A DNA stretch of 64,000 bases from Candidatus Bathyarchaeia archaeon (GCA_041447175.1 CP166960.1:1566519-1630518), one strand, 5' to 3'. Positions 1 to 9,414 are shown, counted from the stretch's first letter. Made by a program: numbers and translations. The notes: a model not told the origin generated them from the letters alone.

Positions 1-511
1 CTGTGAGGGCAACTTCGGGGTCGTTGACGCGGGTTGCGCCTATGCCTCGACTGCCAAAAACGGGTTTGATGACGACATCGCCACCCAGTTCATTGAATGC
101 CTCCAAAGCCCAGTTAGCGCTCTCGGTTGCGAAAGTGCGCGGGACAGGCACACCGTTGTCTTCAAGAATGGAGAGTATATCGTATTTGTCGACGCAGTGT
201 TCGATGGCTTCTGTGGGGTTGATGAGGTAGAAGCCTTCGCGTTCCAGCTTATAGAGCATGTCCATACGGAACACGAGCTCTTCAAGACTTCCGCGTCCGA
301 TGGGGCGGATGAGCAAGGCGTCGAGGTCTTGGAGCAAATCTACATCTTGAAGGTTAATGTCTTTGGCTTTGAAGTAGGGTTTGCCTCCAAGCTGAGCGAT
401 TAGTCGGGGAAAAGTGAAACAAACATAAGGTATGCCGCGTTTGGTGAGTGATTCTCGGACTTGGGTGCTACTCCAAGCTTCCATGTTTCGTGTTGCTATT
501 CCAATCTTCAC
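1..511 (-). CDS. ATP-grasp ligase of the RimK/MptN/CofF family (3' part outside window)
   Basis: Read from a GTG at 511 on the minus strand, the frame stays open to the window edge (about 170 residues). The N-terminus (VKIGIATRN) and the segment PRTFATES...DVVIKPVFGSRGIGATRV match the pre-ATP-grasp and first ATP-grasp regions of the RimK-type family. In methanofuran-using archaea such enzymes add glutamate to tetrahydromethanopterin or coenzyme F420, or lysine to LysW. The C1 operon 4 kb away makes a pterin/F420 glutamate ligase attractive, but the substrate-deciding C-terminus is missing. A GGAG motif lies 8 nt before the GTG, which supports that start. Confidence 0.7.
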   Translation of the reverse strand, partial: MKIGIATRNMEAWSSTQVRESLTKRGIPYVCFTFPRLIAQLGGKPYFKAKDINLQDVDLLQDLDALLIRPIGRGSLEELVFRMDMLYKLEREGFYLINPTEAIEHCVDKYDILSILEDNGVPVPRTFATESANWALEAFNELGGDVVIKPVFGSRGIGATRVNDPEVALT

Positions 512-684
512 GTAGGGTTCTCCTGCGGACTTTATCCTTCAAAAATGCATTTGGTTTGGGCTCTTAAAGTTTCCGCGGGAAAAACCACGCTTGCGCCCGA
601 CAAGCTGCAATTATTAAATACAAAAATCAATATGCAGATAAAATTCTTATAGGGAGTTAGTTAAACTACAATAGAAAACTATTC

Positions 685-1194
685 GTGGAAAAGGGAAAGG
701 CTTTGGCGAAAACAGAAAACAAGTGCATCGTGATTCTGGCAGTTTTAGTGTTTACGTTAGCATTCATGGGGATAGGTGCCTTTGGGGTAGTACAGGTTAA
801 TGCTGAACCCACAGTATCGTTAAAGCTTCACAAGGACTTTGGGTACAGCAGCTTTGGCAACGACGCCCAAGGCAACTGGACAGTACAAGCCAACGTTTCA
901 GAAGACACCACACGGGTCGAATTCTACCTTGACGATGAACTGCAACTTGACGACACCCAGACACCATTTGCATGGTCCTACAACACCGATGAATTCCCTG
1001 AAGGTCTGCACACCCTGAAAGCGGTGGCTTACGACGCAAACGGAGACACTGCAGCCGCAGAAACCCAACAGAACTTTGTTCCATACCCAGAAGGCTTAAC
1101 GACAACTATCATAATCGTGGTTGTAGTAAGCATCGTGGCTGCGTTAATTGCCGCTATAGTCATGATGAGAAGAAACGACAGCAAAAAACACTAG
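685..1194 (+). CDS. Membrane-anchored extracytoplasmic protein with Ig-like domain
   Basis: 169 residues from a GTG start. A hydrophobic N-terminal segment (about residues 12-36) looks like a signal peptide or anchor. A beta-rich stretch follows with the pattern WSYNTDEFPEGLHTLKAVAYD, typical of bacterial/archaeal Ig-like folds. A second hydrophobic segment (about 138-160) ends in a basic RRNDSKKH tail, so the bulk should sit outside the cell. No enzymatic motif is visible. An AT-rich TATA-like stretch lies about 40 nt upstream (around 638-650). Its substrate or partner is unknown. Confidence 0.6.
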   Translation: MEKGKALAKTENKCIVILAVLVFTLAFMGIGAFGVVQVNAEPTVSLKLHKDFGYSSFGNDAQGNWTVQANVSEDTTRVEFYLDDELQLDDTQTPFAWSYNTDEFPEGLHTLKAVAYDANGDTAAAETQQNFVPYPEGLTTTIIIVVVVSIVAALIAAIVMMRRNDSKKH

Positions 1195-1205
1195 GCCAAC
1201 AACAG

Positions 1206-2126
1206 CTAGAACGGGTGAATGAAGGCAACCATTTGATGGGCGTTCTCAAATTTTGGCTCCAGCGGCAACTGCAGGTAGGCGCCGTTTTGGTTGAAGTAGG
1301 GTTCGCCTTTACGGCTAAACAACGTGAGCACTTTGCCGTTGTGGTTAATTTTGTAGCCTGCCTCAGCGGGTTCATGTCCCCGTATGAGAATCTGCGCATC
1401 TAACGCCCCCAGAACCTCCTCGGTGACTTCTTGGCCAAAAACGTAACCAGCCCCCCTTGGAGAAGTTCCTAAACGGCGGATTTGCTCGTCAGGGTCGCTC
1501 CAAAGCAACTCCTCAAGAAACGTCGCTTTGGGATACAGTTGTTGGGCGTTGGCGAGGTCTTGGAGACTTCGAAGGTTGTGGGGTAGTCCACCGTGAACCA
1601 TGAGGTAACGTTTCTCCACGTAAACCGCGACCTGCAAGTGACAAAAGAGTTCTGTGAGTCGTTGATACACGTCATAGCCGTTTTGCTTGAATTTGCGTTG
1701 CAGGTATTCGGGCAGGTCATGGGGAGAAGCCATCAAATCAGGGGGACCTTCATGATTTCCCTGCAACAACACAACTTGCAGGGGAAAAGCCAACTTAAGC
1801 TCAAGCACGCAGTAAATCAGCTCAGGCGACAAGGCACCACGGTCGCCGTAATCCCCCAAAAAAATCATCGACGCAAACTTGTCGCGTTCCAGTTTGTCAA
1901 GAAAACCGCTCTGCTCCAAAATGACGCGTAGACTGTCAAGGTCGCCATGCAAGTCCCCAACAACCAACGCCTCCCCCACGGGTTTGAGAGTGACCAACTT
2001 GCCCGTCACCGTTAGGTTTTCGGTGCTTTTTGGGTCGGAAAGTACGTGAATCGCTTTTTCTACTACTTCGAGGTAAGCGTTGGCTGCTGCGGCTTTGGAC
2101 TCCTGAATTATTTGTGGAAAATCCAT
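1206..2126 (-). CDS. PPP-family serine/threonine protein phosphatase
   Basis: 306 residues. All PPP metallophosphatase signatures are present in order: GDLHG, FLGDYGDRG, LLQGNHEG, VHGGLPH and IRGHEP, which supply the two-metal site and catalytic His. This is the archaeal relative of eukaryotic PP1/PP2A and acts on phosphoprotein Ser/Thr in the cytoplasm. It starts 9 nt after the stop of the coiled-coil gene at 2136-3389 on the same strand, so the two are probably co-transcribed. The coiled-coil protein could be a partner or substrate, but that is inference from position only. Confidence 0.9.
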   Translation of the reverse strand: MDFPQIIQESKAAAANAYLEVVEKAIHVLSDPKSTENLTVTGKLVTLKPVGEALVVGDLHGDLDSLRVILEQSGFLDKLERDKFASMIFLGDYGDRGALSPELIYCVLELKLAFPLQVVLLQGNHEGPPDLMASPHDLPEYLQRKFKQNGYDVYQRLTELFCHLQVAVYVEKRYLMVHGGLPHNLRSLQDLANAQQLYPKATFLEELLWSDPDEQIRRLGTSPRGAGYVFGQEVTEEVLGALDAQILIRGHEPAEAGYKINHNGKVLTLFSRKGEPYFNQNGAYLQLPLEPKFENAHQMVAFIHPF

Positions 2127-2135
2127 GTGGGGACC

Positions 2136-3389
2136 CTATTGGATTTGGATTTGTTTACCCATGAAACTGAGAACGTTTGCTTCTATGCTTTTCTTGAGGT
2201 GTTGCGCCCTGTCTTTAAGGTCTTGAGCTTGATTTGCCTTCATGCGCTCTTCATCCTCAATGCTGCCTTTTCGGACTTTGAGCGTTTCCATCTGCTGCGT
2301 AAGCAGGGTCAGGCTGTTTTTTGCCTCTTCCATTTGCGGCGAATCCAGCAGCTTCCGTTTGAGATTGGAGACATCAACGCACCGTTTGTGTAGAGTTGTT
2401 AAAGCTTCTGACTTGAGGATTTCGTCTACGTCTTGTTGGGCTTTACGTTGCTTGTCGGGTTTTAGCTTCAGCTTGTCTTCTGAAAGCAGGTTGGTGAATT
2501 TTTCTAAAATTCCCTTTAGCATGGGGCATCCTGGCTGCTCGGACACGATGGCATCAAAGGGGTTGTCCATGTAGAGCCCAATCATCTTTAACTCGTTAGG
2601 TGTTATACCGCCGCCTCCGCCGTACGTGGCTAATGCCTGCATTTTCAGAAAGGGCTTTTGCAGGTGCCGTAAAGTCTGTTTCAGCTCGTTGCTTAATTCA
2701 TCCACTTCAGCGTCAAAACTGCCCAGTTGCTCCAGCGTGTCATTGCCCTTAACTTGAGCCATTTTATGCTGCAACGCCTCAATTTCCTTCTCCAACAAAG
2801 AACGTTCCTCTTGCAGGTTTGATTGTTCAGTTTCGATGCCGACGATTTGCTGCTCAACGTTCTGCAGTTCAGCGATGAGTTGGTAGGTTTTCTCCAGTGT
2901 CTGGGATTTGATGTATTCTTTGGTTACGAATTCAATGAAGGCTTTGGCGGTGAACTTGGTTTTTTCGTAGGTGGCGAGGAATTTTCGGCGGTCCATGATG
3001 AAGAAGGGGCTGATTCGGGGGAACCAGTTGCGAACGTCGACTTCGATGACGGCAAGGGTTTTTTGGATTTCGTTGGCATAAATGTTGATGCTATCAAAGG
3101 AGACCTGGTCGGGGGCTTTGAGCTTCTTTAAGCGGTCCATGAAGATGCCGGAAAGTTTGTTGAGGGCACGGGCGCGGTTGTAAAGTTTCATGTTGCGTTT
3201 TTCGATTTCTTTTTGGCTGTTGTCGTTGAGCATTTTGCTGGCGTCACTGAGGCTTTGGAGGGCGTTTTGGGTTTCGTCACGGTGTTTTTGGGCTTGAGCT
3301 TGAACGGGGTTAAGGATGGAGCCTGTTTCTTGTTCAAGCCAAGTTTTGAGGCTGGAGGTGGAGAAGGTGGGTTGGGTCAAGGCGCTCAC
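2136..3389 (-). CDS. Coiled-coil protein of unknown function
   Basis: 417 residues, largely charged helical heptads with two strong coiled-coil stretches (about residues 30-90 and 170-260) separated by a more globular part (NWFPRISPFFIMDRRKF). No signal peptide or membrane segment is seen. It lies directly upstream of the PPP phosphatase gene with a 9-nt gap, which suggests one transcript. I do not recognise a family. The architecture could suit a scaffold or a regulatory partner of the phosphatase, but nothing in the sequence proves this. Confidence 0.7.
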   Translation of the reverse strand: MSALTQPTFSTSSLKTWLEQETGSILNPVQAQAQKHRDETQNALQSLSDASKMLNDNSQKEIEKRNMKLYNRARALNKLSGIFMDRLKKLKAPDQVSFDSINIYANEIQKTLAVIEVDVRNWFPRISPFFIMDRRKFLATYEKTKFTAKAFIEFVTKEYIKSQTLEKTYQLIAELQNVEQQIVGIETEQSNLQEERSLLEKEIEALQHKMAQVKGNDTLEQLGSFDAEVDELSNELKQTLRHLQKPFLKMQALATYGGGGGITPNELKMIGLYMDNPFDAIVSEQPGCPMLKGILEKFTNLLSEDKLKLKPDKQRKAQQDVDEILKSEALTTLHKRCVDVSNLKRKLLDSPQMEEAKNSLTLLTQQMETLKVRKGSIEDEERMKANQAQDLKDRAQHLKKSIEANVLSFMGKQIQIQ

Positions 3390-3777
3390 TGGTGATTATT
3401 TAGAGTTTGAAGTATTTATCAAATTTCCCAAGTTACAACTGCGAAATGAAATTTTTATGAATTTAACAGGAGGCGTTCTCCACGGCAGTACAGGTTTTCC
3501 TTCATACTATCGACTGCCGTTTTGAAAGCTAATCATTTTTTAAAAAAAGAAAAAGGTTAGGAGTTGAATTCAAGATAGTGGAAAACAAACTATGTTTGTT
3601 AGAGCAGATAGCAAGCCTGATCCCTGCAGCGGGAACGATTTTTGGCAATTGGATGTGCTTTTAGCTGAACCAGCGACAGAAAAAAAGACGCGTAAACCAC
3701 TGACGAAGAATAACTCCTTTTTTGGTAGCTACTCTTAAATAATTAGTCACAGCCATTACCAACAAAGATGACTCGAC
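3390..3777. other. Intergenic region between divergent genes
   Basis: About 390 nt without a convincing gene. The distal end carries the TATA box of the membrane protein gene at 3778. The rest is AT-rich and should hold the promoter of the minus-strand coiled-coil/phosphatase operon. No tRNA or clear hairpin was seen. Confidence 0.5.
3735..3742 (+). promoter_or_regulatory. TATA box of the membrane protein gene at 3778
   Basis: TTAAATAA lies 36-43 nt before the ATG at 3778, the right spacing for an archaeal TATA box with a short 5' leader. Confidence 0.45.
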
Positions 3778-4359
3778 ATGGACACTAAAAAACTAACCCT
3801 TGCAGTCATGATGGGCGCACTAGGAGGCGCGCTCTTCGCAATCTCGTACACAGTCGGACAATTCGCCCCTGGAATAGCATTAGACCTCTCCATTATCGCA
3901 GTAGTCATAGCGGGATTCTACGGAGGACCAACAGTAGGCTTCACTGCAGGACTCATCGCAGGCGTTTTGCCAGGAATCATGTTTGGTCCGTTGGGATTTG
4001 GGGGAGCGGTCGGACTTATTGGATTGCCACTTGGCAAAGGACTTTCAGGCATGACTGCTGGATTTCTCGCTAGAGCGTTTAAACTTGGGCAAAAAAATCC
4101 TTCACCCTATTCGCCTCTTTTGGGAATCCCCGCAACCTTTCTATCATACATTCCCGAAGGCGTATTCACCTATGCATACTTCATTTTGATAATGGGAGGG
4201 CTCAGCGGAGGAAATGTGTACATCTTCACTATACTGCCAAAAGCCTTGGTCGAAGTTACAATAGCAAGCATAATAGTCACTGCACTATTGTACCATAAGG
4301 GTTTCAACAGCTTCGTCAGAGCACACTTCACAAAAAACCCAAAAAAAGCAATAGCTTAA
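3778..4359 (+). CDS. Small integral membrane protein, ECF S-component-like
   Basis: 193 residues with about five to six hydrophobic helices rich in Gly and Ala. The pattern AGFYGGPTVGFTAGLIAGVLPG resembles substrate-binding S components of energy-coupling-factor transporters, which bind a vitamin or metal and dock to a shared ATPase module. No ECF ATPase or T-component gene is beside it, so the ligand cannot be read from context. It could equally be a member of another small membrane family. It is monocistronic, with its own TATA box upstream and a T-rich tract downstream. Confidence 0.55.
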   Translation: MDTKKLTLAVMMGALGGALFAISYTVGQFAPGIALDLSIIAVVIAGFYGGPTVGFTAGLIAGVLPGIMFGPLGFGGAVGLIGLPLGKGLSGMTAGFLARAFKLGQKNPSPYSPLLGIPATFLSYIPEGVFTYAYFILIMGGLSGGNVYIFTILPKALVEVTIASIIVTALLYHKGFNSFVRAHFTKNPKKAIA

Positions 4360-4376
4360 AAACAGAACTCGAGCCC

Positions 4377-4412
4377 ATTTCTTCTTTTTTTAAAAAGAAA
4401 CAATAAAAGAAA
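4377..4412. terminator. Bidirectional T-rich terminator between convergent genes
   Basis: After the plus-strand gene ending at 4359 there is a run TTTCTTCTTTTTTT. The following A-rich stretch reads as T-rich tracts on the minus strand just after the mch stop. Archaeal transcription typically ends at such T tracts. Confidence 0.5.
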
Positions 4413-4415
4413 AGC

Positions 4416-5381
4416 TTAGAAGCCCAGTGATTGGGCTAAAACGGTTGGGTTGATTTCGCCTGCCTTGAAAACCTTGCCCGTCTTTGCGTTATTCACCATA
4501 AGCACAGCGGGGGCAAAGAGGTTGTGGTCAATTTTGTAGAAGTCTTTGTCGGCTTCAAGGAAAATCTGCAGAAACGGTTTCCCGTAATCCTTGCTCATCT
4601 TGGATGGCGCCTGCTCCACGATTTTCTGCAACGCTGCCTCATCATCGGATTCGACTGTGCAGTAAACGGTGCCGCCATAAAGGATAGCGTCGTTTGTGCG
4701 TGCCATAGCAACCTCGAAGTCTTTGCCCTGCGGCGGAATCGGCGCGTAACCACAAGCGTACTTGATGGTTTTGGGGTCTAAGCCCAATGTGCGGAGCTTG
4801 TGGATGCCCACTTCAACGATTCGTCCAGTGACTTGAGTTAAGCCTGCGATGCTTGCTGTGGGAGCAACGACTGCAACGAGGTTTTCGGGCTTCACGTTAC
4901 ATGCAGTGGTGACTTTCTCAATAAGGGTGTCTGAGGGAAGCACGTTACTTTCCAGCGTCAGAACCGCCTTGTCGGAAGCGTCTTTGTAGCCGATTTCCTC
5001 AAAAACAGTCTTAGGCTTCAAAGCCAACGCGCGTGCGGGCCCTGAACCGATTGCGATGGAGCCAGCGGGTTCTTTTATCCGCCACCCAGCAAACTGTGAA
5101 CCTAATGCTGCAATTGCAGGGTGGTCTGTTGAGATGGTTATTGAAGGGAAGGTTAGGTCGCCGTAGGTTTTGAAGCCAAGTTGAGCTTTGCCAGCGCCAC
5201 CCAAACAGAGTTCAGTTAACATTTTTCCTGCTTGGAAACCACCAGGAACGTTGACCCCGGCGTCAATGATGGTGGCGCCTGCAGCAGATTTTGAGGCGTG
5301 CACTCCATAGAATGCTTGTTTATCTTGAAGTTTTTCGGACAGGTTCCACGCTAAACTGTTTACACTTAGGTTTTCGTGCAA
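4416..5381 (-). CDS. mch: Methenyl-tetrahydromethanopterin cyclohydrolase (Mch)
   Basis: 321 residues, the normal Mch length. It catalyses the reversible conversion of formyl-H4MPT to methenyl-H4MPT in the archaeal C1 pathway. Family hallmarks are present: the LGGAGKAQLGF region near residue 60, ILYGGTVYCTV, SKDYGKPFLQIFLEADKDFYKID and NLFAPAVLMVNN. It follows fwdC with a 12-nt gap at the end of the fwdD-B-A-C-mch operon. Ftr, which normally links Fwd and Mch, is not in the window. Clustering with fwd argues for use in CO2 fixation or formyl oxidation by the Wood-Ljungdahl methyl branch. Confidence 0.95.
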   Translation of the reverse strand: MHENLSVNSLAWNLSEKLQDKQAFYGVHASKSAAGATIIDAGVNVPGGFQAGKMLTELCLGGAGKAQLGFKTYGDLTFPSITISTDHPAIAALGSQFAGWRIKEPAGSIAIGSGPARALALKPKTVFEEIGYKDASDKAVLTLESNVLPSDTLIEKVTTACNVKPENLVAVVAPTASIAGLTQVTGRIVEVGIHKLRTLGLDPKTIKYACGYAPIPPQGKDFEVAMARTNDAILYGGTVYCTVESDDEAALQKIVEQAPSKMSKDYGKPFLQIFLEADKDFYKIDHNLFAPAVLMVNNAKTGKVFKAGEINPTVLAQSLGF

Positions 5382-5393
5382 GGTTGCTTGCTC

Positions 5394-6218
5394 CTAAAGG
5401 TACTTATCGTATACTGGACCTAATTGAGGATTGCTTGGTTTGGAGATGAATAGCTTGCCGGTTCCTTGTTGCGCTAAGTCGCCCAGAAACACGTAAAACG
5501 GTCCCTGCGCGGTTATTTCAGCGTCAACTTTCACTTTTCCCTTTACGGAGTCAACGGTGAAGCTGGGCATGATATCCTCAAGCAGGCCACCAACTATGAT
5601 TTTGCCGCCTGTCATGCAGGGAGCTAAACGTATGGCGCAGCCTTTCTCGATGTAGATGGTGCCGTTTGCCATGTGGTATCCGAGGAAGCGGCCAGCGTTG
5701 CCTTTAACTTTGATTACGCCGCCGTGCATGTAGCAGGCTGAGTCGGTTCCGATGTCGCCGTCAACAATGATTGCGCCTCCGCGCATGCCGACCTCGCTGC
5801 CCCGGTAAGGAGAAGCTACATAGTCACCCGCGTTGCCGTGAACTTCAATGATGCCACCTCGCATTTGGCTGCCTGTCCATCCGACGGCGTTACCGTTGAT
5901 TACGATTTTGCCTCCAGCCATTTTTTCGCCAGTGTGCATGCCAACATCGCCGTTGATGGTGATTTCGCCAGATTTCATTCCTTGTCCGATGCGTTTGACT
6001 TTGCTTACGTCGCCGTTGATGGTTATGTTGGATGTTCCGTCTTCGGTTTCTTCGATTTTGAAGAGGTCACAGAGCGTTAGCTGAGCGTTTCCTTCGGTGA
6101 GGTGTAAGTCAGCTATCTGCTCGAGGGTTTTTCCTTTGAATATGTCGGGGTTGATGCAGTCTGCTTGAACGGGCACGTCAAATTTTTTCAGTGGAGAAAG
6201 AACAATCATTTTAGACAT
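5394..6218 (-). CDS. fwdC: Formylmethanofuran dehydrogenase subunit C
   Basis: 274 residues. The middle of the protein is a right-handed beta-helix of G-x-x-x-G-x-x-M-x-x-G repeats (GQGMKSGEITINGDVGMHTG, SQMRGGIIEVHGNAG, YMHGGVIKVKGNAG), typical of FwdC and the glutamate synthase C-domain. In the Fwd complex it is a structural subunit binding FwdA and FwdB. Its start overlaps the fwdA stop by 8 nt, so translation is probably coupled. Length and repeats look normal. Confidence 0.93.
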   Translation of the reverse strand: MSKMIVLSPLKKFDVPVQADCINPDIFKGKTLEQIADLHLTEGNAQLTLCDLFKIEETEDGTSNITINGDVSKVKRIGQGMKSGEITINGDVGMHTGEKMAGGKIVINGNAVGWTGSQMRGGIIEVHGNAGDYVASPYRGSEVGMRGGAIIVDGDIGTDSACYMHGGVIKVKGNAGRFLGYHMANGTIYIEKGCAIRLAPCMTGGKIIVGGLLEDIMPSFTVDSVKGKVKVDAEITAQGPFYVFLGDLAQQGTGKLFISKPSNPQLGPVYDKYL

Positions 6219-7905
6219 CCGCCTTTACAGTTATTGGACTTGGAACCTTAATGCAGTGGTCAAACACGGGGTAGTTGTCGTATTCGATGGTCCAGTAGTC
6301 TTTGAACCGGCGTTTCATGTCTTCGTCAATGAGGCAGGGTTCGTTTGTGTCCACGTTAAGCCACATTGTTTTGCCGCTGGGGGTCTTGACAACCTCTCCG
6401 TCTTTAACCACAATTTGGCCGTCTTTAATTGTGTACGCCGCGCTGCCGAAAGCTGCACGGGCAGTCTTGTACTTCTGGGATATGTCTGTGGTTTCAGGGT
6501 TAATGTTGTATATGGCTACGTCGCCGTCGGCGCCAACACCCAGATGACCTTTATCTTTTAGCCCCAGAGCTTTGGCTTGACCAGCGCGGGTTACAATTGC
6601 TAATTCATACAGACTTAACTCGCGCTTAATCGAGGGCAGCAAGCTTCGGGCTTGGGCTTTCTTGTGGCACTTCTTAAGCATAGCCATGCGGGCTTTTCGG
6701 CTGGTGAGCCACGCCATGATTTTTGGATAAGCAAAGAAGGGCCCGCCGTTGGGGTGGTCGGTGGTCATGAAGATTTTCCACGGGTCTTCAATTAGCAACG
6801 CAAGCTCTAAACCGATTGACCATTGGACGGCGTTAACAGCGCTTGTGCGTTTATAATGCATAGGTATGATGCCGCCGCTTGTTTCAGTCTCGATGTCAGA
6901 GTTGACCCATTTGTGTCCGCTCAACTGGTAGAGGGTAAACTCGAAGGGACCGTCAGCGGTCATGGTTGTGGTTTCGGAGAATATGACTTGACCCATGTCG
7001 AAGGTCATATGGTTGTGGTTGTTGATGTATTTGGAGATTTCTTCCGCGGCGGATTTCATGTTGCCCCAACCGTCGCCAGCGAAACTGCTGAACTGCAGGT
7101 GGGTGATGTGCCCGACGGGGCGGTCGCCGGTGTAAATGTCTTCCAGTGCTTTCATTGTGTCTAAGGTGGTGGTGTAGTTGCCAGGCAATCCCAGATTGTT
7201 TGTGTGTAAGTGTATTGAGTGGGGCAGGTTAAGCAGCTTGTTTACTTTAGCTAAACCGCGCACTATTTCCCGCGGAGTGATGCAAAAGTTAGGCACTTGG
7301 TCATCGATGCTGTGAACGTTGCCGCCAAAGCCCCAGCTTTCTAAGCCGCCAGGGTTAACAATTTTTATGGCGTAGCCTTTGGTTGTACTCATCATCCACG
7401 CAACGTGACGTGCGCATTCCTCGATTTTGTCTTTGCTTAAGTATTCGAGAACAAACCACCAGTCCCCGATAAGGGGGTAGGAGGCTTTGTCCAGCATGGG
7501 TATGTCGTTGAGTTCTTCGTGAGTGTGTTTAGCCTCCAATGGAGCCATGGAGGGGTTCATGACGGTGGTGTAACCCATCTTTGCGTAACGATAACCTGTG
7601 GTGAAGGTTGAAGGAATCGAGTAGCCGACACCTGACCGGGTGAGAGCCGTTTTGCGCTCCACATCCTTAACGTGGTCTTCAGGACGAATCATGCGTCCAG
7701 TGTTAACTTCGCCACCTGCAATGTGGGTATGAATGTCCACAGCGCCAGGCATAACCGTTAAGCCAGAAGCATCAACAATTTGGGCGGTTTTCTCGTTCAC
7801 GCTCGCGACTATTTTGCCGTCTTTGATGGCTATGTCCATTTTTTCGCCGTTAATCCCGTTAATGGGGTCAAAGACGAAGCCGTTTTTTATGAGCATTTCA
7901 GTCAT
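6211..7905 (-). CDS. fwdA: Formylmethanofuran dehydrogenase subunit A (amidohydrolase)
   Basis: 564 residues. This is the amidohydrolase-fold subunit that joins formate to methanofuran, or hydrolyses formyl-methanofuran. The metal-binding motif HTHIAGGEVNTGR sits near residue 59. AIKIVNPGG around residue 160 supplies the probable carboxylated-lysine segment, and further His and Asp ligands occur at SIHLHTNN, GHITHLQF and TTDHPNGG. It starts one base before the end of the fwdB reading frame, so the two are tightly coupled. The sequence is complete with no oddity. Confidence 0.95.
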   Translation of the reverse strand: MTEMLIKNGFVFDPINGINGEKMDIAIKDGKIVASVNEKTAQIVDASGLTVMPGAVDIHTHIAGGEVNTGRMIRPEDHVKDVERKTALTRSGVGYSIPSTFTTGYRYAKMGYTTVMNPSMAPLEAKHTHEELNDIPMLDKASYPLIGDWWFVLEYLSKDKIEECARHVAWMMSTTKGYAIKIVNPGGLESWGFGGNVHSIDDQVPNFCITPREIVRGLAKVNKLLNLPHSIHLHTNNLGLPGNYTTTLDTMKALEDIYTGDRPVGHITHLQFSSFAGDGWGNMKSAAEEISKYINNHNHMTFDMGQVIFSETTTMTADGPFEFTLYQLSGHKWVNSDIETETSGGIIPMHYKRTSAVNAVQWSIGLELALLIEDPWKIFMTTDHPNGGPFFAYPKIMAWLTSRKARMAMLKKCHKKAQARSLLPSIKRELSLYELAIVTRAGQAKALGLKDKGHLGVGADGDVAIYNINPETTDISQKYKTARAAFGSAAYTIKDGQIVVKDGEVVKTPSGKTMWLNVDTNEPCLIDEDMKRRFKDYWTIEYDNYPVFDHCIKVPSPITVKADV

Positions 7906-9414
7906 TTAGTTAGCCTCCACTTTTGCGGCGCATTTGGTTTTTGGCGGCGCCGCGGCTGCTTTTTCAGCTTTAATTTTTCTGACTTCGGCAAGAATCCGTG
8001 TGAGCAATTCTTCGTCGTTAAGGACACCCTGTGGGGGCTCAACAACTTTTCTAAGCACTATGGGCACGTGGTCCATGCGGTAGGCGGTGCCTTCGTATTC
8101 GATGCCGCACCACTGAGTCGGAAACACAACGTCGCCGAGCCGTGAGATGGCGTTCCAGTCAGGGTTGATGGTGATTAGGGGGTGCTTCATCATGTTTTGC
8201 ACGGCTGCCTTGGGGAAGTGCGCGCCAGGGTCGGCAGAGATGACAAGAGTTGCATCGTTGTCGCCGCGACGTAGCACATCGATAGCGGTGTTTTCGCCGG
8301 GGTTATACTGGGGGTAGCCTTGGGAGAAGTCAAGCGCGTAAGGGTAGCCTGTTTGCCACGCGAAAACCACGTTGGCGCCTGTGACGTTGAAGTGTCCTCT
8401 CATGGGGGAGATGACGAATTTGGTTTTTTTGTTAAGGTCACGCGTCAAGGCAATGGCGATTTCGATGTTTCTGAATCTGCCCGCACTTGCGGTTAAGCCA
8501 AGCCCGAAGAATATGACGCCGAATTCACAGTTAACCAAGGCATCGGCGACTTCTTTGAGGTACTCAACTGGGACGCCGCCGACTTTGTCAACATCCAACT
8601 CCTGATCGTTAACAAGGCATCGGAGGGCTTGTATGATTTCGTAGTCCTTGTTAGGCTCCACCTGCACAAAATAATCCGCAGCTTCAGCAGTCATAGTTTT
8701 CCGCACATCAAAAACAATCATCTTACGCCCCATTTTTTGGATGGTTTGTGGGGGGGCGTCGACGACGCATGTTTGTGGACGGGGTGGAGGTTGATATTTC
8801 ATGAAGTGGCTTTGGCGGGCTGCTGCGGCGAGTTTTTTCTTTCCTGAGGTAGCTTTTATTTTTTGGATGTATTCTTTCCATTCGCTTTTCTCAAAACGCC
8901 CTTCACTAAAGTTAGTGTATCTTTCTACGTGTCGGGGGTGTGAAGCCCAGGGGTTGCATGCCCAGTAGACAATCAGGTCGGCGCGGTGGCGGATTTGCCC
9001 CAAGGTGCAGGTTGGGATGCCGATTTCTTGGGTAGCCATCACGGAGGGTCCGTGGCAGACGCTGCAGCAGTTGTCTAGTGCTGAGCCTAATTCTTCAGCT
9101 AACTCGACGCCTACGCGTTGGGCTTCGCTGGTTGAGCTGCTCCAGCCGAACAGCAGCGGGTACTTGGCGTCGGCGAGGATTTGGGCTGCTTTGTGAACGG
9201 CTTCATCCATAGAGACAGGGACTAATGTGCCGTCTTTTCGAATCATGGGTTTTAAAATTCGTTCTTCGCTGTTGTAGCCGTGAACCATTTTGGCTTCACA
9301 GACTGCACAGCCATTTTTCATTTTGACGATTTTGTTATCTTCCACGGTTACCTCAAGGTCGTCACAGAGGCAGCCGCATATTGGACAAACAATGGATTTT
9401 AGTTCGGTCGTCAT
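7906..9414 (-). CDS. fwdB: Formylmethanofuran dehydrogenase subunit B (Mo/W-dependent)
   Basis: 502 residues, longer than the usual 430 or so. It carries the molybdopterin/tungstopterin site that reduces CO2 to formate. A [4Fe-4S] motif (CPICGCLC, then GCAVC) is at residues 10-39, and the metal-ligand Cys120 lies in SVCHGPS. Some Sec-using methanogens have selenocysteine at that ligand position; here it is cysteine. About 50 extra residues (roughly 176-228, lysine- and proline-rich) interrupt the conserved core between the RHVERYTNF region and IVFDVRKT. There is also an alanine- and lysine-rich C-terminal tail. It overlaps fwdD by one base (TAATG). Confidence 0.95.
   Translation of the reverse strand: MTTELKSIVCPICGCLCDDLEVTVEDNKIVKMKNGCAVCEAKMVHGYNSEERILKPMIRKDGTLVPVSMDEAVHKAAQILADAKYPLLFGWSSSTSEAQRVGVELAEELGSALDNCCSVCHGPSVMATQEIGIPTCTLGQIRHRADLIVYWACNPWASHPRHVERYTNFSEGRFEKSEWKEYIQKIKATSGKKKLAAAARQSHFMKYQPPPRPQTCVVDAPPQTIQKMGRKMIVFDVRKTMTAEAADYFVQVEPNKDYEIIQALRCLVNDQELDVDKVGGVPVEYLKEVADALVNCEFGVIFFGLGLTASAGRFRNIEIAIALTRDLNKKTKFVISPMRGHFNVTGANVVFAWQTGYPYALDFSQGYPQYNPGENTAIDVLRRGDNDATLVISADPGAHFPKAAVQNMMKHPLITINPDWNAISRLGDVVFPTQWCGIEYEGTAYRMDHVPIVLRKVVEPPQGVLNDEELLTRILAEVRKIKAEKAAAAPPKTKCAAKVEAN

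Noticed and set aside
8690-9414. FwdB as a selenoprotein
   Set aside because: The metal-ligand position is a cysteine codon and the frame has no UGA.
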